Shown in pieces: positions 37,114 to 45,802 of a stretch of 64,000 nt of DNA. The first letter of the stretch is position 1; the number at the start of each line of letters is the position of its first letter. The translations under genes and the position numbers were made by a program. Source of the DNA: Flavobacterium psychrophilum (GTDB lineage Bacteria; Bacteroidota; Bacteroidia; Flavobacteriales; Flavobacteriaceae); assembly GCA_945860385.1 (NCBI GenBank), contig CAMAQD010000007.1, positions 62,001-126,000 on the forward strand, written 5' to 3'. The notes under the pieces are model-generated. The model searched no databases. It was not told the origin of the DNA and saw nothing but the letters and a program-made list of their open reading frames with translations.

Positions 37114-37707
37114 TTAGTTTGGAATAACGGATCGTGCAATCGCAAAATCGAGTTTCTTAAATCTGCTTTTGATTTTTTTATCCAATTGTGTTTTATCATC
37201 GCTAAATGAAACAAGTTTATTATCAAAATGCCAAGTGCCAAGATAATTTAATGAATTCTCTGTTATAACAAAAGTAAATTGAATTAAATCACTTATTTTA
37301 AGCTCTCCAGATTTTATTTTTGCTTCAAAATTCTCATCTACTGCAATATTTTTATAAATCGGCTCGGTAAAGAATGTTCCACCATACCATTTGCTTTGAG
37401 TATACCAATAGTGTAAAATTGCATACTTTCCAGGATTAATGTAGTAAGCAAATGTATTTTCTTTTGACGATTTAAAGGTAGATTTTACTGTAAATGTCAG
37501 AATCTCTTGGGTTTCAAGATTAATTAACCTTATATCTTGAGGAAAACCGCCGCTGCTAAACCCAAGTCTTTGAACAAAGTTTCCATATATAATTGCCTGT
37601 CCATCTGGTATAGTTCTATTTATATAAAGTTCTTTAAGTGCCTTGTAATTTTGTCCATTTGCTGATATTGCAAAAATGAAAATAATTATCAAATTCAAAT
37701 GTTTCAT
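37114..37707 (-). CDS. Hypothetical exported protein
   Basis: I recognise no family. The 197-residue product starts MKHLNLIIIFIFAISANGQNYK, a signal peptide. The rest alternates short strands (DGQAIIYGNFVQRLGF, RLINLETQEILTFTVKS, YAILHYWYTQSKWYGGTFF) with a lysine-rich end. It resembles short periplasmic beta-sandwich proteins found singly in flavobacteria. It is flanked by repeat-containing spacers and the end of the trp operon. Confidence 0.65.
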   Translation of the reverse strand: MKHLNLIIIFIFAISANGQNYKALKELYINRTIPDGQAIIYGNFVQRLGFSSGGFPQDIRLINLETQEILTFTVKSTFKSSKENTFAYYINPGKYAILHYWYTQSKWYGGTFFTEPIYKNIAVDENFEAKIKSGELKISDLIQFTFVITENSLNYLGTWHFDNKLVSFSDDKTQLDKKIKSRFKKLDFAIARSVIPN

Positions 37708-37818
37708 TTAGTTATGTTTATTAGAATACTCTGTGATGGTCTGTTTAATAAAAACAATTTCTCTTCAAATATATAAAAGTAATCTTAGATATTCTTAGCT
37801 TTAGTAGTTTTAACTCAT

Positions 37819-37851
37819 AAAAAACGGCATTTAAAATAACTTTAAACGCCG
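37819..37851 (-). terminator. Terminator of the trp operon
   Basis: Read on the minus strand, GGCGTTTAAA pairs with TTTAAATGCC (one G-T pair) across a short loop and is followed by GTTTTTT. It begins 29 bases after the trpA stop. Confidence 0.85.
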
Positions 37852-37880
37852 CCTTGGTTTTATATAGAAACTAAATTTTC

Positions 37881-38642
37881 TTATCGAATCGCTTTCACAA
37901 ACGCTCCAATACTTTCAACTCCATTATCCGTTAAGTTTTTAATAAAAGCACTTCCTATAATCGCGCCTTTGGCAAATTGTGTAGCTTGATTAAAGGTTTC
38001 CTTATTGCTGATTCCAAAACCGATGATTTGAGGATTTTTCAGGTTCATATCAGCGATGCGTTTAAAATACTCTTCTTGAACGCTGCCAAAACCGGATTGT
38101 GAACCGGTAACACTTGCCGAGCTTACCATATAAATAAATCCGTCCGAAACGCTATCGATAAAACGAATGCGGTCTTCTGAAGTCTGTGGCGTAATCAGGA
38201 ATATATTTTTGAGTCCGTATTGTTCGAAAGTATCTTTGTATTCGCGAGCGTAAACATCTACAGGAAGGTCGGGGATTATTAAACCGTCGATGCCAATTTC
38301 AGCACATTTTTGGCAGAAATTTTCCATACCAAATTGTAACATTGGATTATAATAACCCATAATTACCAGCGGAATCGAAACTGTTTTTCTGATGTCTTTG
38401 AGTTGGTCAAACAAAACTTGTGTGGTCATTCCGTTGTGCAAAGCTTGGGTAGAACTTTCCTGAATCGTTGGGCCATCGGCCAGTGGATCACTGAAAGGCA
38501 ACCCGATTTCAATCATATCGACACCGTTTTTTTCTAAATCCTGAATGATTTTTACAGTATCATTCAAATTGGGATACCCAGCCGAGAAATAGATGGATAG
38601 TATTTTTTTTGTTTCTTGTAATGTTTGATTTATTCTGTTCAT
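37881..38642 (-). CDS. trpA: Tryptophan synthase alpha subunit
   Basis: A 253-residue TIM-barrel protein. The catalytic Glu is in MIEIGLPFSDPLADGPTIQ (Glu about 42, Asp about 53) and the phosphate-binding loops are IGFGISN and GAIIGSAFI. It cleaves indole-3-glycerol phosphate to indole, which passes through the tunnel to TrpB. It is the last gene of the trp operon, separated from trpB by a small gamma-glutamylcyclotransferase-like gene. Confidence 0.96.
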   Translation of the reverse strand: MNRINQTLQETKKILSIYFSAGYPNLNDTVKIIQDLEKNGVDMIEIGLPFSDPLADGPTIQESSTQALHNGMTTQVLFDQLKDIRKTVSIPLVIMGYYNPMLQFGMENFCQKCAEIGIDGLIIPDLPVDVYAREYKDTFEQYGLKNIFLITPQTSEDRIRFIDSVSDGFIYMVSSASVTGSQSGFGSVQEEYFKRIADMNLKNPQIIGFGISNKETFNQATQFAKGAIIGSAFIKNLTDNGVESIGAFVKAIR

Positions 38643-38688
38643 TTTTATTTTTTTAGTAGCGCTAACTACTTTTTCGAATTTATAGAAA

Positions 38689-39021
38689 TTAAAAGTGGGT
38701 TAAATTGGCAGCACTATAAGCCCATGCTTTTTGGTTGGAATGCAAGTGAACTTCTACTCGTTTGTAATGCATTCCTTCATACAAATCTGCTTGATTTAGT
38801 TCTTTTTCGGTTACTTCGTAAACAATCCCATCAATAAAATCAGCCCCATCTTTAGTTTCTACGATAACCGGATAGTGAACAATTCCAAATTCTTCTTCAA
38901 TTTGAATTCTTTTTAAAACATAGCCAATTAATTTTTCAGGAGTTCCTTTTAATACACGGCCAAAAAGGTTTTCCTGAACATCTTCGTGTTGCAAAGTGCC
39001 GTAGGTGAATAATTTAATCAT
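38689..39021 (-). CDS. Gamma-glutamylcyclotransferase-like protein
   Basis: A 110-residue protein of the YtfP/GGCT cupin-like fold, opening MIKLFTYGTLQHEDVQENLFGR (the YGTL substrate loop). The GIVYEVTEKELNQADLYEGMHYKR segment carries the conserved acidic residue and D-x-YEG motif. Such proteins cleave gamma-glutamyl amines or amino acids, but many bacterial members have unproven substrates. It lies between trpB (19 bases) and trpA (46 bases) and must be co-transcribed with them. A tryptophan-related role is possible but not shown. Confidence 0.85.
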   Translation of the reverse strand: MIKLFTYGTLQHEDVQENLFGRVLKGTPEKLIGYVLKRIQIEEEFGIVHYPVIVETKDGADFIDGIVYEVTEKELNQADLYEGMHYKRVEVHLHSNQKAWAYSAANLTHF

Positions 39022-39040
39022 AGTCTTCTATTTTTGTCAA

Positions 39041-40222
39041 TTATAATTTAAAATAATCAATGTAAGTATTCAAATCCTTGTCGCCACGACCGGATAAATT
39101 AATTACGACAATGTCAGTTGGTTTGAATTTTTTATGGTCTAAAACAGCAAAAGCGTGCGCACTTTCGATGGCGGGAATCAATCCTTCCATTTGTGACAAT
39201 TTTAAGCCCCATTGCATCGCTTCATCATCGGTAATCGAGATGAATTCTGCTCTTCCGGTTGCGAATAAATTGGCGTGCATCGGGCCAACTCCCGGGTAAT
39301 CTAAACCTGCAGAAATGGAATAAGGTTCGGTAATTTGTCCGTCCAAAGATTGCATCAAAAGGGTTTTACTTCCGTGAATAACACCAATTTTTCCCAAAGC
39401 TGAAGTGGCTGCACTTTCGCCAGAATCAACGCCTAAACCTGCTGCTTCAACTGCAATAAGATTTACGCTTTCATCATCTAAGAAGTGGTAAAACGCGCCG
39501 GCTGCATTGCTTCCGCCACCCACACAAGCGATAACATAATCTGGATTTTCTCTACCTTCTTTTTCTATTAATTGTTCTTTGATCTCTTTGGAAGTTACAC
39601 TTTGAAAACGTGCTACCATATCCGGATACGGATGCGGTCCTACTACGGAACCAATGATATAATAGGTGTCAACCGGATTGTTAATCCAGTCGCGAATGGC
39701 TTCGTTTGTGGCATCTTTTAGTGTTCGTGAACCGGAAAGTGCCGGACGAACTTCGGCTCCCAACATTTTCATTCGAGCAACATTTGGCGCTTGACGCCTG
39801 ATGTCGATTTCACCCATATAAACAATACATTCCAAACCCATCAAAGCACAAACAGTAGCCGTTGCAACACCGTGTTGACCAGCTCCGGTTTCAGCGATGA
39901 TTCTGGTTTTACCTAAACGTTTGGCCAGCAATATTTGGCCAATAGTATTGTTGATTTTGTGTGCTCCGGTATGACACAAATCTTCTCTTTTGAGGTAGAT
40001 TTTTGTGTTGTATTGTTCGGATAAACGGGTTGCAAAATAAAGAGGAGTAGGCCGACCTGCATAATCTTTGAGCAAGGCGTCAAATTCTTCCTGAAATTCT
40101 GGTTCTGCAGTAACTTTTAAATAGTTTTGGCGTAGTTCCTCTACATTGGGATATAACATTTCTGGAATGTATGCTCCTCCAAATTCTCCGTAATAGCCTT
40201 TTTCGTTAACGTTGTATGACAT
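39041..40222 (-). CDS. trpB: Tryptophan synthase beta subunit
   Basis: A 393-residue PLP enzyme. The PLP lysine is in [13 protein letters not shown] (about residue 86), the phosphate-binding loop is [12 protein letters not shown], and the indole site has [15 protein letters not shown]. Start [21 protein letters not shown] is typical. It condenses indole with serine. It follows trpF by 6 bases. Confidence 0.97.
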   Translation of the reverse strand: MSYNVNEKGYYGEFGGAYIPEMLYPNVEELRQNYLKVTAEPEFQEEFDALLKDYAGRPTPLYFATRLSEQYNTKIYLKREDLCHTGAHKINNTIGQILLAKRLGKTRIIAETGAGQHGVATATVCALMGLECIVYMGEIDIRRQAPNVARMKMLGAEVRPALSGSRTLKDATNEAIRDWINNPVDTYYIIGSVVGPHPYPDMVARFQSVTSKEIKEQLIEKEGRENPDYVIACVGGGSNAAGAFYHFLDDESVNLIAVEAAGLGVDSGESAATSALGKIGVIHGSKTLLMQSLDGQITEPYSISAGLDYPGVGPMHANLFATGRAEFISITDDEAMQWGLKLSQMEGLIPAIESAHAFAVLDHKKFKPTDIVVINLSGRGDKDLNTYIDYFKL

Positions 40223-40228
40223 TTTTAT

Positions 40229-40861
40229 TTATATTTTTTTAGTAAGGATTCGACTAATCGCGTCTTTACATAATTGTACATTTTTAAATCCTGGTTCAAT
40301 TTCAAATTTACTGTTTACGTCGATGGCGTAAATGGGTAAATTGGTTTTTAAAATTTCATTTATAGAGTCAAATTCTTCAATGCCGATTCCTCCGCTAAGG
40401 AAAAACGGTTTGGTTGATGGATATTGTTCCAACACTTTCCAATCGAAAGTGGTTCCGTTTCCACCAGGCAATTTTCCTTTGGTATCAAAAAGGAAAAAAT
40501 CGCACACTTTTTCGTAAGGATTTAAAATTCCAAAGTCAAAGGTATCTAAAATTGGAAATACTTTTATGACATCTATCAGTTTTGGTGTATTTTTTTTTAA
40601 TAATTCGCAAAATTCAACCGATTCATTACCATGCAATTGAACCGCTTGTAAATCGTGCGTTTTTATTTTTTCTAGAATTTCATTCAATGGCGCATTAACA
40701 AAAACCCCCACTTTTTTTATCGATTTTGCTAATTCGGGAAGGATGCCGTCAAAATATCTAGCCGATTTCTCCCAGAATATAAAGCCCATATAATCGGGTA
40801 GGAGCGAGCCTACTTCGAGAATATTGTCGGGGTGTTTCATTCCGCAAATTTTGATTTTCAT
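40229..40861 (-). CDS. trpF: Phosphoribosylanthranilate isomerase
   Basis: A 210-residue TIM barrel starting MKIKICGMKHPDNILEV, with the catalytic Cys in KICGMK. The general acid Asp is in DFFLFDTKGKLPGGNGTTFDW, and the end has FFLSGGIGIEEF with the phosphate-binding Gly cluster. It isomerises PRA to CdRP. It is tightly packed: 2 bases after trpC and 6 before trpB. Confidence 0.95.
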   Translation of the reverse strand: MKIKICGMKHPDNILEVGSLLPDYMGFIFWEKSARYFDGILPELAKSIKKVGVFVNAPLNEILEKIKTHDLQAVQLHGNESVEFCELLKKNTPKLIDVIKVFPILDTFDFGILNPYEKVCDFFLFDTKGKLPGGNGTTFDWKVLEQYPSTKPFFLSGGIGIEEFDSINEILKTNLPIYAIDVNSKFEIEPGFKNVQLCKDAISRILTKKI

Positions 40862-40863
40862 TT

Positions 40864-41643
40864 TTATAATTTTGATATAAATTCTTTCGCCGCTTGTCCA
40901 GCGTTTTCTGTTTTCATAAAGTTTTCTCCAATCAGGAAACCTTTATAACCGTAAGGTTTTAGTTCATTAATGGCTTCGATGGACGATATACCACTTTCGG
41001 AAATTTTTACAAAATCGTTTGGGATCTGGTCTGCCAATTGCTTGCTGAAATTCAGACTAACTTCGAAAGTTTTCAGGTTTCTGTTATTTACTCCAACCAT
41101 ATCCAAAGTGGGCATTATTGATTTTTGTAATTCTTCTAAATTATGAACTTCCAATAAAACTTCTAAACCTAAGCCTTTGGCAAATTCGGATAAAAATTTG
41201 ATTTCTTCACGTTTTAAAACCGCTGCAATGAGCAAAATCAAATCTGCTCCGTGGGCTTTGGCTTCAAGAATTTGGTATTCATCAACTATAAATTCTTTTC
41301 GCAAAAGCGGAATGTTTACACTTGCTCTTGCCAATACTAAATCGTCCAATGAACCGCCAAAATATTTCCCATCCGTTAAAACTGAAATTCCGCAAGCGCC
41401 AGCGGTTTCGTAACCCTTTACTACTTCTTCCACTGTGAAACTATAATTAATTTCTGCTTTGGAAGGTGAACGACGTTTGTGTTCGGCAATGATTCCAGAA
41501 TTGCTGTTTTTTAAATTTTGACTTAAAGAAATAGTCTTTTTTTCAAAGAAAACCGAAGCTTCCAATTGCGAAACAGGAAGGATTGATTTTTTGAGAATGA
41601 CTTCTCTTCTTTTGTCGATTATGATTCTGTCTAAAATATTCAT
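40864..41643 (-). CDS. trpC: Indole-3-glycerol phosphate synthase
   Basis: I start at 41643 (MNILDRIIIDKRREVILKKS), five bases after the trpD stop. The frame extends upstream into trpD with 34 residues of no family likeness. The 259-residue product has the catalytic motifs EHKRRSPSKAEI and VLTDGKYFGG, LLRKEFIVDEYQI, the Asn of VGVNNRNLKTFEV and ESGISSIEAI. It closes the ring of CdRP to indole-3-glycerol phosphate. Confidence 0.95.
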   Translation of the reverse strand: MNILDRIIIDKRREVILKKSILPVSQLEASVFFEKKTISLSQNLKNSNSGIIAEHKRRSPSKAEINYSFTVEEVVKGYETAGACGISVLTDGKYFGGSLDDLVLARASVNIPLLRKEFIVDEYQILEAKAHGADLILLIAAVLKREEIKFLSEFAKGLGLEVLLEVHNLEELQKSIMPTLDMVGVNNRNLKTFEVSLNFSKQLADQIPNDFVKISESGISSIEAINELKPYGYKGFLIGENFMKTENAGQAAKEFISKL

Positions 41644-41648
41644 TGGTT

Positions 41649-42641
41649 TTATTTGCTTAATTCTTGTAATTTTTTCAAAGCCGCCAATCCTTTTCCAGAG
41701 AATAGACTTTCTTTTGCCAATTCGAAACCTTCGAGTGGCGTGCATTTAGTAACGGTTGCAATGGCCATAGCGGCATTGGCACAAACCACATTATTTTGGG
41801 CCTCGGTTCCTTTGCCGAAAAGGATATTCATAAACATTACTGCCGATTCTTCGATGGTTGTTCCACCTTTGATTTCGCTTTGTAACAATTGTCGAACGCC
41901 AAAATCTTCGGGTTTCAAAACGCCTTCCATTCTATCGGTAATGGTTTTGGTAGGACAAGTCAAAGAAATCTCATCATAGCCCTCCAAAGAATGGAGAATG
42001 GTGAAATTGATATCGGTGTTTTGATATAAATACGCATACTTTCTGGCCAATTCGAGATTGTAAACACCTACTAATTGATTTTTTGGAAACGAAGGATTTA
42101 CCATTGGTCCCAACATATTGAAGAAGGTTTTTACACCTAATTCTTTTCGAATAGGACCTACATTTTTCATTGCAGGGTGAAACAAGGGTGCGTGTAAAAT
42201 GCAAATTCCGGCCTGGTCGATACATTTATCCAGAAAATCATTGTCATTACTGAATTTTACTCCCAGTTTTTCCATTACATTACTAGAGCCAGAGATGGAA
42301 GAAACACCATAATTTCCATGTTTTGCCACTTTGATTCCCGCTCCGGCAGCCACAAATGACGCCAAAGTGGATATGTTGAATGTGTCTTTTCCGTCACCAC
42401 CCGTTCCGCATAAATCAATGGTATTGTACCCGGATAAATCGACCCGAATGCATAATTCCAGCAAAGCTTCACGAAAACCGGCTAATTCTTCGATACTAAT
42501 GCTTCGCATCATATAGACGGTTAAAAAGGAAGCAATTTGACTTGGATTATAATTTCCGTTGGAGATATTTACCAAAACTTCTTTTGCTTCTGCTTTTGAA
42601 AGCATTTCGTGATTGATGAGCCTGTTTAATATGGTTTTCAT
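41649..42641 (-). CDS. trpD: Anthranilate phosphoribosyltransferase
   Basis: A 330-residue transferase. PRPP is bound by LCGTGGDGKDTFNIST and the anthranilate site by KHGNYGVSSISGSSNVMEKLG. It adds phosphoribose to anthranilate. The start codon abuts the stop of the preceding cytochrome gene directly (42642/42641), implying coupled translation from the inserted gene into the pathway gene. Confidence 0.96.
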   Translation of the reverse strand: MKTILNRLINHEMLSKAEAKEVLVNISNGNYNPSQIASFLTVYMMRSISIEELAGFREALLELCIRVDLSGYNTIDLCGTGGDGKDTFNISTLASFVAAGAGIKVAKHGNYGVSSISGSSNVMEKLGVKFSNDNDFLDKCIDQAGICILHAPLFHPAMKNVGPIRKELGVKTFFNMLGPMVNPSFPKNQLVGVYNLELARKYAYLYQNTDINFTILHSLEGYDEISLTCPTKTITDRMEGVLKPEDFGVRQLLQSEIKGGTTIEESAVMFMNILFGKGTEAQNNVVCANAAMAIATVTKCTPLEGFELAKESLFSGKGLAALKKLQELSK

Positions 42642-43478
42642 TTATATTTTCTTTTTATTTTCAGACATATATTTTAAATAATCAACAATTTCCCGGGATT
42701 GTTGTTTTGAAATTCCGAGTGTCGGCATTTTCACTTTGTTTCTAAAAGCAGCCGGATTCACAATATAATTTACTAATTCATTTTCTTTCCAATATTCGGT
42801 GATGCTTCTCGGATAGTTTAATTCCGGTCCCATTGTTCCTCCAATTCCGTTGATGGCATGACAAGTTATGCAGTGGTTTTTGAATAAAACATAACCCGAT
42901 TCTAATTTTCTGTTTTTTAAAGGAAACAATTCTATTATTGATTTATTCAGCGGTTCCAGATAGATTTTTACCAAATTATAAGGCCATTTGTACCGACTGT
43001 CTTTTGTTGAAATCGAAGTGTAAACAATATAAAATGGTTCCGCATTCATTTCATTTCCATCCTTTATAATTGGTTCCCATTTGGCTCCTTTTGATGCGTC
43101 GATATCTTCGAATGCCAAATAAGGATTTGCATTTAAAAATAATTCCAAAGGCATTTCGGGTTTGTAGCCATCACTACATTCGAAGACAATTTTTGTGTTT
43201 TTCGGATCAATTTTCGTTAAATCAATTTCATTTTTGATTAGAACGACTGCGTTTACCGCTTTGTATTTTTTTTCTTTATGATAAACGGGATCATTTGCAA
43301 TGGTTACAACCGTGTCCTTTCCGAGTTTATTTTTTTTCTGTAACTTCAATAAATCTAATTTAATTTCGGTTGGGGCAATTGTTGTTGCTTCTATTTTTTG
43401 CTCCTTTTTTTGGTTACAAGAAAGGATGCTAAAAATAAAAAGGCAAGAAATTAAAATATGGATTATTGGTTTATTCAA
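42642..43478 (-). CDS. c-type cytochrome lipoprotein inside the trp operon
   Basis: A 278-residue lipoprotein (lipobox ILSC, Cys21). The C-terminal part (about 190-275) is a monohaem cytochrome c with CITCH (C203, C206, H207) and a probable Met ligand in KVKMPTLG (M251). The N-terminal part (about 70-180) has VVLIKNEIDL, FECSDGYKPEMPLELFLNANPYLAFEDID and YKWPYNLVKIYL. It resembles a molybdopterin-free sulfite-oxidase-like domain (the DGY and LAF pattern); this resemblance is inference. It lies between trpG (21-base gap) and trpD (no gap). A periplasmic redox role unrelated to Trp synthesis is likely, yet it shares Trp control. Confidence 0.85.
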   Translation of the reverse strand: MNKPIIHILISCLFIFSILSCNQKKEQKIEATTIAPTEIKLDLLKLQKKNKLGKDTVVTIANDPVYHKEKKYKAVNAVVLIKNEIDLTKIDPKNTKIVFECSDGYKPEMPLELFLNANPYLAFEDIDASKGAKWEPIIKDGNEMNAEPFYIVYTSISTKDSRYKWPYNLVKIYLEPLNKSIIELFPLKNRKLESGYVLFKNHCITCHAINGIGGTMGPELNYPRSITEYWKENELVNYIVNPAAFRNKVKMPTLGISKQQSREIVDYLKYMSENKKKI

Positions 43479-43499
43479 AATACTTTTTTTGGTTTGGAA

Positions 43500-44066
43500 C
43501 TAATTTTTCAACCAGTTTTCTAAAATTTTCTTTCCGTTTGGTGTCAAAACGCTTTCGGGATGAAATTGTACACCTCGAACATCAAACGTTTTGTGGCGCA
43601 AAGACATTACTTGTCCGTTTTCGTCGAATGAAGTGGCTTCGAGAACTTCGGGTAAATCAGCATCAACCACCCAAGAATGGTAGCGTCCCACTTCGAATTC
43701 ATTGCCCAAGCCTTCGAATAAAAGCTCATCATTAACTGATGTTTTTACCATTGTGGCTACTCCGTGATAGACTTTATCCAAGTTAGAAAGTGTTCCTCCA
43801 AAAACTTCCCCTATGGCTTGTTGACCAAGACAAACGCCAAGAATACTTTTTGTTGGCGCATATTTAGCAATCACCGCTTTCAACAAACCCGCTTCATCAG
43901 GAATTCCGGGGCCTGGTGAAAGTAATATTTTATCGAAATGCGAGATTTCGTCAATGTCGAATTCATCGTTTCTATAAACGGTTACTTCGCAATTTAGATC
44001 TTCCAGATAATGCACCAAGTTGTAAGTGAAACTATCGTAATTGTCTATGACTAGTATTTTTTTCAT
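43500..44066 (-). CDS. trpG: Anthranilate synthase component II (glutamine amidotransferase)
   Basis: A 188-residue class I amidotransferase with the catalytic Cys79 in GVCLGQQAIGEVFGG and the His/Glu pair in VQFHPESVLTPNG. The oxyanion loop is LLSPGPGIPDEAG. It supplies ammonia to TrpE. The position right after trpE makes the anthranilate role likely. A shared aminodeoxychorismate role (pabA) is possible, since no separate pabA is seen here. Confidence 0.94.
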   Translation of the reverse strand: MKKILVIDNYDSFTYNLVHYLEDLNCEVTVYRNDEFDIDEISHFDKILLSPGPGIPDEAGLLKAVIAKYAPTKSILGVCLGQQAIGEVFGGTLSNLDKVYHGVATMVKTSVNDELLFEGLGNEFEVGRYHSWVVDADLPEVLEATSFDENGQVMSLRHKTFDVRGVQFHPESVLTPNGKKILENWLKN

Positions 44067-44108
44067 TTTGTTTTTTATTTTAGGGACAAGTTGCGACTTG
44101 TCCTTACA

Positions 44109-45509
44109 TTATATTGTTTCTGCCAAGTCCAACGCTTTATTCAGCGCCAATAATTTATTATAAACTTCCTGCATTTCACTTTCTTCATTTGAATCGGCTA
44201 CAATTCCAGCACCAGCTTGAGAATGTAATTGGTGGTTTTTGCTTAAGAAAGTCCGAATCATAATGGCGTGATTAAAATTTCCTTCGAAATCCATAAAACC
44301 AATGGCACCTCCGTAAAAATTTCGATTGGTTTTTTCATAATCTTCTATCAATTGCATCGCTCTGTGTTTTGGTGCTCCGCTTAAAGTTCCGGCCGGAAAA
44401 GTATCGGCTACGACTTGCATCGTGGTCGCTTTTTCGTGTAAATGTCCCGTCACTTTGGAAACTAAATGGATGACGTGAGAGAAAAACTGAACTTCCCTGT
44501 ATTTCTCCACTTGCACACCGTGACCATGACGACTCAAATCGTTTCTTGCCAAATCGACCAACATTACGTGTTCGCTATTTTCTTTTTTGTCTTCGGAAAG
44601 ATTTTTGGCTAAAACGGCATCTTTTTCGTCATCGCCAGTTCTTCTGAAAGTTCCTGCAATGGGGTGAATTTCGGCTTTGCGGTTTTTGACAATGATTTGG
44701 GCTTCGGGTGAAGAGCCAAATATTTTGAAATCGCCGTAATCAAAAAAGAATAGGTAAGGGGATGGGTTAATGCTTCGCAATGCTCTGTAAACATTGAATT
44801 CATCGCCTTTGAAACCTTGGGTAAATCTTCTGGACAAAACCAATTGGAATACATCTCCTCGGTAACAATGTTTTTTGGCTAAAGCCACATTTTGCTTGAA
44901 TTCTTCGTCGGTTAAGTTGGAGAACCCTTCACCTTCTTTCGAGAATTTATACGAAGCAATATTTCGGGATTGCAATAATTGTTCAATTTCTGAAATGTTG
45001 TTTTTTCCATCTAAACTGTGACAGAAAATATAGGCTTCATTTTTGAAATGGTTGATGGCAATAATATTTTGGTACACCGCATAATATACATCGGGAATGG
45101 TGTTGCTGTTTTCTTTTTTGGCGATAGTTACCTTTTCGAAATAACGAACGGCATCATAGGAGATATAACCAAACAATCCGTTGTTGATAAATTTGAAATC
45201 GTTTTTATTGTTTTTAAACTGACCTGAAAACTCTTGAATTACTTGTGGGATATCAGTATTTTCTTCGATAGCAATAGTTTCAAAACTGCCGTCGGGAAAG
45301 GTTTTATAAATGGTTTCGTTCTCAATTTTTATGGAAGCAATCGGGTTGCAACAGATGTAGGAAAAACTGTTATCGTTGCCATGATAATCACTACTTTCCA
45401 AAAGTAAACTATTCGAAAATTGATCCCGAATTTTGAAATAAACACTAACCGGTGTGATGGTATCGGCAAGGATTTGTTTGTAATGCGTATTTAAAATAAA
45501 TGTTTTCAT
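44109..45509 (-). CDS. trpE: Anthranilate synthase component I
   Basis: A 466-residue chorismate-using enzyme. I start at 45509 (MKTFILNTHYKQILADTITP). The frame is open for 18 more codons, but that stretch crosses the attenuator tail. The Trp feedback site is visible as NSLLLESSD near residue 35. The catalytic part has FGSSPEAQIIV, HPIAGTFRRTG, LVDLARNDLSR and GTLSGAPKHRAM. It makes anthranilate from chorismate and ammonia. It is the first structural gene after the trp leader, so it is controlled by attenuation in addition to feedback inhibition. Confidence 0.95.
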   Translation of the reverse strand: MKTFILNTHYKQILADTITPVSVYFKIRDQFSNSLLLESSDYHGNDNSFSYICCNPIASIKIENETIYKTFPDGSFETIAIEENTDIPQVIQEFSGQFKNNKNDFKFINNGLFGYISYDAVRYFEKVTIAKKENSNTIPDVYYAVYQNIIAINHFKNEAYIFCHSLDGKNNISEIEQLLQSRNIASYKFSKEGEGFSNLTDEEFKQNVALAKKHCYRGDVFQLVLSRRFTQGFKGDEFNVYRALRSINPSPYLFFFDYGDFKIFGSSPEAQIIVKNRKAEIHPIAGTFRRTGDDEKDAVLAKNLSEDKKENSEHVMLVDLARNDLSRHGHGVQVEKYREVQFFSHVIHLVSKVTGHLHEKATTMQVVADTFPAGTLSGAPKHRAMQLIEDYEKTNRNFYGGAIGFMDFEGNFNHAIMIRTFLSKNHQLHSQAGAGIVADSNEESEMQEVYNKLLALNKALDLAETI

Positions 45510-45537
45510 ATTTTTTAATTTCTTTTCGGACCGAGAA

Positions 45538-45570
45538 TAAAAAAAGGCTTGTCGTGATGACAAGCCTTTT
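45538..45570 (-). terminator. trp attenuator (leader terminator hairpin)
   Basis: On the minus strand, arms AAAAGGCTTGTC and GACAAGCCTTTT form a perfect 12-base-pair stem around the loop ATCAC, followed by a T run. It stands between the leader peptide stop and the trpE start. The ascending arm GGCTTGTC can alternatively pair with GAACAAAGC (45594-45603), which directly overlaps the trpL stop, with two bulged A residues. This alternative gives the antiterminator expected for classical ribosome-mediated attenuation. Confidence 0.9.
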
Positions 45571-45601
45571 ATATTTATAGTTTATACTACAGGTGCTTTG
45601 T

Positions 45602-45658
45602 TCACGAAGTTTGACGTAAATTGTTCCACCACCAAGTATTGTTTAAATTTGTTTTCAT
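45602..45658 (-). CDS. trpL: trp operon leader peptide with three Trp codons
   Basis: An 18-codon frame, MKTNLNNTWWWNNLRQTS then TGA, lies upstream of trpE. It has three consecutive TGG codons at positions 9-11. Trp is rare, so three adjacent codons in a short peptide just before a terminator hairpin is the hallmark of ribosome-mediated attenuation. Low charged tRNA-Trp should stall the ribosome at codons 9-11, free the segment at the stop codon to pair with the ascending terminator arm, and let transcription continue. The start lies 15 bases after the -7 promoter box. It is too short for ordinary gene finders. Confidence 0.92.
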   Translation of the reverse strand: MKTNLNNTWWWNNLRQTS

Positions 45659-45672
45659 AGTATTTTCTTGCA

Positions 45673-45703
45673 CAAATATATAAATCAAATTTGATTATCC
45701 AAA
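45673..45703 (-). promoter_or_regulatory. trp operon promoter
   Basis: Read on the minus strand, TTTG at 45700-45703 and TATATTTG at 45673-45680 are 19 bases apart, matching the Bacteroidetes -33/-7 pattern exactly. The trpL ATG follows closely, so transcription should start just before it. Confidence 0.8.
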
Positions 45704-45746
45704 CAGAATAATTTAAAAATACTTTTTTTTATAATTTTGTTATAAA

Positions 45747-45780
45747 ATCAAACCCCAACAATTTCTTGTAAGGGTTTGAA
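45747..45780 (-). terminator. Terminator of the marR-nitroreductase-yceI operon
   Basis: On the minus strand TCAAACCC pairs with GGGTTTGA across a loop of about 16 bases, followed by TTTTAT. It begins 22 bases after the yceI stop. Confidence 0.7.
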
Positions 45781-45802
45781 GTTATTGATTTTGTGTTGAG
45801 AA

